Source of the DNA: Anaerolineae bacterium
GTDB taxonomy: Bacteria; Chloroflexota; Anaerolineae; Anaerolineales; Villigracilaceae
NCBI GenBank assembly: GCA_018648685.1
Contig: JABGQT010000074.1
Span: 1-33,825, forward strand
DNA: 33,825 bases
Reading direction: 5' to 3'
Shown: positions 31,529 to 33,825 of the stretch, one piece after another
Layout of the letters: every line of letters begins with the position of its first letter
Position numbering within the stretch: the stretch's first letter is position 1
The notes under the pieces: generated by a model
What the model was told of the DNA's origin: nothing
Databases searched by the model: none
Seen by the model: the letters and a program-made list of their open reading frames with translations, nothing else
Translations under genes and position numbers: made by a program

Positions 31529-31684
31529 ATGCCTCTGCGAATGGGAACAACTGAATTAATGATCATTTTGGTGATCGTCATTTTGTTCTTTGGCATTGGA
31601 CGGATCGGGAAGATCGCTGGAGAACTCGGCAGTGGTATCAAGGCTTTTAGAGAAGGGATTGCGCCGGAAGAGAAGGATCAATAA
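31529..31684 (+). CDS. tatA: Twin-arginine translocase subunit TatA
   Basis: A 51-residue protein: a short hydrophobic helix (TELMIILVIVILFFGIGRI), then the TatA hinge FGIGRIGKIAGELGSGIKAFREG and a charged tail. The FG pair before the amphipathic helix is the TatA/TatE hallmark. AAGGAGG precedes the ATG, 11 bases after apbE. RdhA1, RdhA2 and ApbE of this window all carry RRDFLK signals, so a dedicated pore subunit fits. No tatC is in the window. Confidence 0.9.
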   Translation: MPLRMGTTELMIILVIVILFFGIGRIGKIAGELGSGIKAFREGIAPEEKDQ

Positions 31685-31707
31685 GCTACCATATACCATA
31701 CACCGAA

Positions 31708-31917
31708 AATAAAAACACTCCCCATATCTGAAAGGCATGAGGAGTGTGGTATGGTGATTTATGGGAATGGTTCGATAAAATCACCCGTATATCTGGGGAA
31801 AAAAGTGTTACAGGGCTGTTTACCCTTCTATGTGGCGGGAGCAAACCGAGAAGGTCGGAATTTATACCCATATACACGGTTTCTACCGCGCTAGGCAAGT
31901 AACGGTGATGATGTAAG
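31708..31917 (-). repeat. Structured repeat copy C, candidate small RNA on the minus strand
   Basis: A near full-length match to copy B at 14621-14832, lying just downstream of tatA. Its hairpin arms are retained despite substitutions, including AGGGT paired to GCCCT by a G-U. It also has the terminator-like end and lacks a conserved reading frame. A broken comM fragment lies about 300 bases further on, as in region 2. The gap 31685-32212 holds this element and a hairpin at 32033-32070 only. Confidence 0.6.
31711..31747 (-). terminator. Terminator-like hairpin ending repeat copy C
   Basis: The 7-bp GC-containing base (ACACTCC / GGAGTGT) extends with A-T and wobble pairs. On the minus strand five T residues follow (31715-31711). 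The equivalent hairpin ends copy B. Confidence 0.55.
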
Positions 31918-32032
31918 GAGAAAAAATCCACGCCCTAATCTTTCATATTGGCGATGTAATCACAAGGGAACACAATATATGGTGAGAGCAAAGCTTGTTA
32001 TGCCTGTGTATGGGTGAAGAAGCAGATGTTCA

Positions 32033-32070
32033 AAAAGGGCGAGTAATCTGAGTAGATTTCTCGCCCTTTT
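32033..32070. terminator. Hairpin with A/T-rich ends, possible bidirectional terminator
   Basis: Arms AAAAGGGCGAG (32033-32043) and CTCGCCCTTTT (32060-32070) are perfectly complementary. The run of T on the plus strand and of A at the left give it terminator shape in both directions. It lies between the repeat and the comM fragment. Confidence 0.75.
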
Positions 32071-32212
32071 GCAGCTTATCAGGTATGTCTATGCCGTGTA
32101 CAATAAATCAACGCTTTTCTCTCCAAGTCTCCGTATACCTACAGGCATAGCTATAAGGGCTAGGCTGATAGTGTTTTTTCTGAACACCGTACCCATAGGA
32201 GAGTGTAAATCG

Positions 32213-32650
32213 GATATTCTCCTTCCTGGCTAAATCTACGATCGTGCGGGCTAATTTCAGGATGCGATAACAAGTTTGTGCAGAAAACTGGAGCTGGGTC
32301 ATTGCAGCCTTAATGAGTTGTTGCCCCTCATCATCCAATTCGCAAAATTGACAAACTTCTGCAACGCGCATATCGGCCTTTGTCCTTACCCTGTTGTTGA
32401 GATTAGTGTATCTTTCTCTTTGTTTTTGGCGTGCTTTTTCTACTTTGGCGCGAATCTCACCTGAGCCTTCTCCGCGTCGTTTATTAGGTGATTTCTCAAA
32501 ATCCACGCGCGGCACTTCGATATGGATGTCGATCCTATCAAGCATTGAGCCAGAAATCCGTTTTGGGTAGCGAGTCACGGTTTGATGGGAGTAGGTGCAG
32601 GTTTTCTCAGAATCACCTGCGTAGCCGCAAGGGCAAGGTCACATACCATT
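32213..32650 (-). pseudogene. comM (Mg-chelatase-like ATPase) fragment, truncated at both ends
   Basis: Minus-strand translation gives the C-terminal third of a ComM/YifB-type protein: CPCGYAGDSEKTC, then KRISGSMLDRIDIHIEVPRV, DMRVAEVCQFCELDDEG and [17 protein letters not shown]. Homology ends at NIR, where the normal C-terminus ([10 protein letters not shown]) is replaced by unrelated sequence that opens a frame to 32108. Upstream, a TGA stands just before the PCPCGY motif and the ATPase core is missing. It shares about 170 bp with the fragment at 14342-14566. No working gene remains. Confidence 0.82.
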
Positions 32651-32661
32651 GGACAGTTCCT

Positions 32662-33084
32662 CTAATCTGAACTGTTAGCTAAAATCATCAACCTATCCGC
32701 CTGCTCTTCTTGAAGAGCCATCTTCTCCGAATTCCTATCGCCCGTATTCCTGTTCTCAACGACTAAGACCATCGCATCCTGACTCAAGGTATGGGAATGG
32801 TAGACCCCTTTGCGGATATTGTAGAGTTTCAACGGCTCCATTCTTACGGCTTCGATCACTACGCCATCATCCTGTGGCACACCGATGAAAAGCTGACACT
32901 TCCCTGCGAGGAGAACAAAAACCTCATCTGTCTCGTTATGCCGCTCCAGCGAGTGAATATTCTCAGGTGCCAACTCATCAATATAGCGGAGAATGGCAAC
33001 ACGCCATTCTCCATAATCAACAAGTGGGCGGTAACCTTCCCCCGTATATTCTGAAATCTCTACAAGGCGCGAATCAATATTCAT
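32662..33084 (-). CDS. Cupin-like protein
   Basis: A protein of 140 residues with a single cupin-type core: HSLERHNETDEVFVLLAGKCQLFIG at about 44-68 carries the first metal-type motif, and GVYHSHTLSQDAMVLVVEN the second. The function is not known. It may bind a sugar or small acid. It starts two bases before the end of the GH3 gene, so the two are co-transcribed, and a role in carbohydrate processing is plausible but inferred. Confidence 0.78.
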   Translation of the reverse strand: MNIDSRLVEISEYTGEGYRPLVDYGEWRVAILRYIDELAPENIHSLERHNETDEVFVLLAGKCQLFIGVPQDDGVVIEAVRMEPLKLYNIRKGVYHSHTLSQDAMVLVVENRNTGDRNSEKMALQEEQADRLMILANSSD

Positions 33085-33086
33085 GA

Positions 33087-33825
33087 CTATGCAATCCAGG
33101 TAAATTTGGCAGAGAGTCGAATATCGCCAGCCGAGCGTCCCACCAGCACTTCAAACTCTCCTGGCTCGGTCACCCAGGCTTTCTTGGTATCATCATAAAA
33201 CGTCAGGTCAGATTCTTTCAGCACCAGCATTGCAGTTTTAGTTTCTCCAGAATCAAGTTGGATTTTTGCGAAGGATTTCAATTCTTTGGATGGACGTATC
33301 AGGCTGGACTGCACATCTCGTACATAAAGCTGGACAACATCCCGCCCCGTTCGTGTCCCTGAATTGGTCACTTCGACCTGAATTTTTATCTCATCTCCAA
33401 CCTTTTCCACCTTTAACGCATCGTAGGCAAAAGTCGTATACGAAAGCCCATGCCCAAAGGGGAAGAGCGGCTTGATTTTCTTCTCATCGTAATAGCGATA
33501 GCCAACAAAAAGCCCCTCCCCATAGCGGACCTTGCCATTCTCGCCGGGGAAGTTGGTATGCGCCGGATTATCCTCGATCCGCTTCGGGAAAGTAGTCGGC
33601 AACCGCCCGGAGGGATCGATCTCTCCAAAGAGCACATCAGCAATGGCGTTACCACTCTCTTGCCCCAGATACCACATCTGCAAAACTGACTTGACTTTGT
33701 CCACCCAGGGCATATGCAGAGGCGAACCTGAGTTGAGCACCACAACGGTATTCGGATTAGCAGCGGTGACGCGCTCAATGAGTTCGTTCTGCTCGGCGGG
33801 CAAATCCATATTGATACGATCTTGC
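33087..33825 (-). CDS. GH3 family glycosidase, C-terminal part (partial)
   Basis: The C-terminal 245 residues of a GH3 enzyme; the start is beyond the right edge. It shows the GH3 C-terminal domain (DLPAEQNELIERV, WYLGQESGNAIADVLFG, PSGRLPTTFPK, FPFGHGLSYTTF) and a fibronectin-type-III-like tail (VTNSGTRTGRDVVQLYVRD), as in beta-glucosidases of about 750-850 residues. The catalytic nucleophile Asp lies in the missing part. Beta-glucosidase is most likely; other GH3 specificities are possible. Confidence 0.9.
   Translation of the reverse strand, partial: QDRINMDLPAEQNELIERVTAANPNTVVVLNSGSPLHMPWVDKVKSVLQMWYLGQESGNAIADVLFGEIDPSGRLPTTFPKRIEDNPAHTNFPGENGKVRYGEGLFVGYRYYDEKKIKPLFPFGHGLSYTTFAYDALKVEKVGDEIKIQVEVTNSGTRTGRDVVQLYVRDVQSSLIRPSKELKSFAKIQLDSGETKTAMLVLKESDLTFYDDTKKAWVTEPGEFEVLVGRSAGDIRLSAKFTWIA

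Noticed and set aside
31861-31917. T-box-like CTACCGCG word in the repeat core
   Set aside because: The full T-box antiterminator consensus and a downstream aminoacyl-tRNA-related gene are absent.
31686-31931. 81-codon minus-strand ORF across repeat copy C
   Set aside because: The frame is not kept in copy B, and the sequence is better explained by RNA-like hairpins.
1-33825. CRISPR arrays, tRNA and rRNA genes
   Set aside because: No regularly spaced direct repeats and no recognisable tRNA or rRNA sequence were seen by eye; a dedicated search was not possible.

Overview
The window looks like a chromosomal accessory region of an anaerobic bacterium, most likely a Chloroflexota (Anaerolineae-type) genome. 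That placement is inferred from the sugar-binding lipoprotein with its Val/Glu-rich linker, the reductive dehalogenase genes with short membrane anchors, and the dispersed palindromic repeats. No rRNA or tRNA gene is present to confirm it.

Region 1 (about 0.5-14.2 kb, all minus strand) is a galactoside-use operon under a LacI-type regulator. In transcription order it holds a sugar-binding lipoprotein, two ABC permeases, a GH42 beta-galactosidase, an aldo/keto reductase, an alpha/beta-hydrolase, an unrecognised GT-B-like protein, a GH4 alpha-galactosidase of MelA type, galT and galK. No ABC ATPase and no galE are present. The same LacI-like operator core lies before the binding-protein gene and before lacI. 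Imported alpha- and beta-galactosides would be hydrolysed and the galactose sent into the Leloir pathway.

Region 2 (14.3-14.9 kb) holds debris: a broken comM C-terminal fragment and one copy of a structured repeat of about 215 bp that ends, on the minus strand, in a terminator-like hairpin. The other full copy is at 31.7 kb, also near a broken comM fragment, and its 60 bp core recurs near 0.4 kb.

Region 3 (14.9-23.1 kb) is an organohalide-respiration locus. It has an intact rdhA-rdhB pair whose RdhA carries about 100 extra residues, three TetR-family regulators, and a second rdhA split by an IS630-family element with a -1 frameshift site. The second rdhB and a membrane protein of unknown function follow.

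Region 4 (23.2-31.7 kb, plus strand) is a long gene series. It opens with a promoter carrying the same operator-like palindrome as the rdhA1 promoter. It encodes two paralogous small membrane proteins, HdeD-like and LURP-one-like proteins, an anchored Cys-containing protein, another membrane protein, a ClC-family protein, a coiled-coil membrane protein and a K+ channel. It ends with an RdhC/NosR-like flavoprotein, a small membrane ORF, a Tat-exported ApbE flavin transferase and TatA. The RdhA (Tat substrates), RdhC (FMN-carrying), ApbE (attaches FMN) and TatA (export) set makes functional sense as one respiratory module. The envelope and ion-transport genes between them are the least understood part.

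Region 5 (31.7-33.8 kb) holds the second structured repeat, a hairpin, a comM fragment, a cupin-like gene and the C-terminal part of a GH3 glycosidase that runs off the window.
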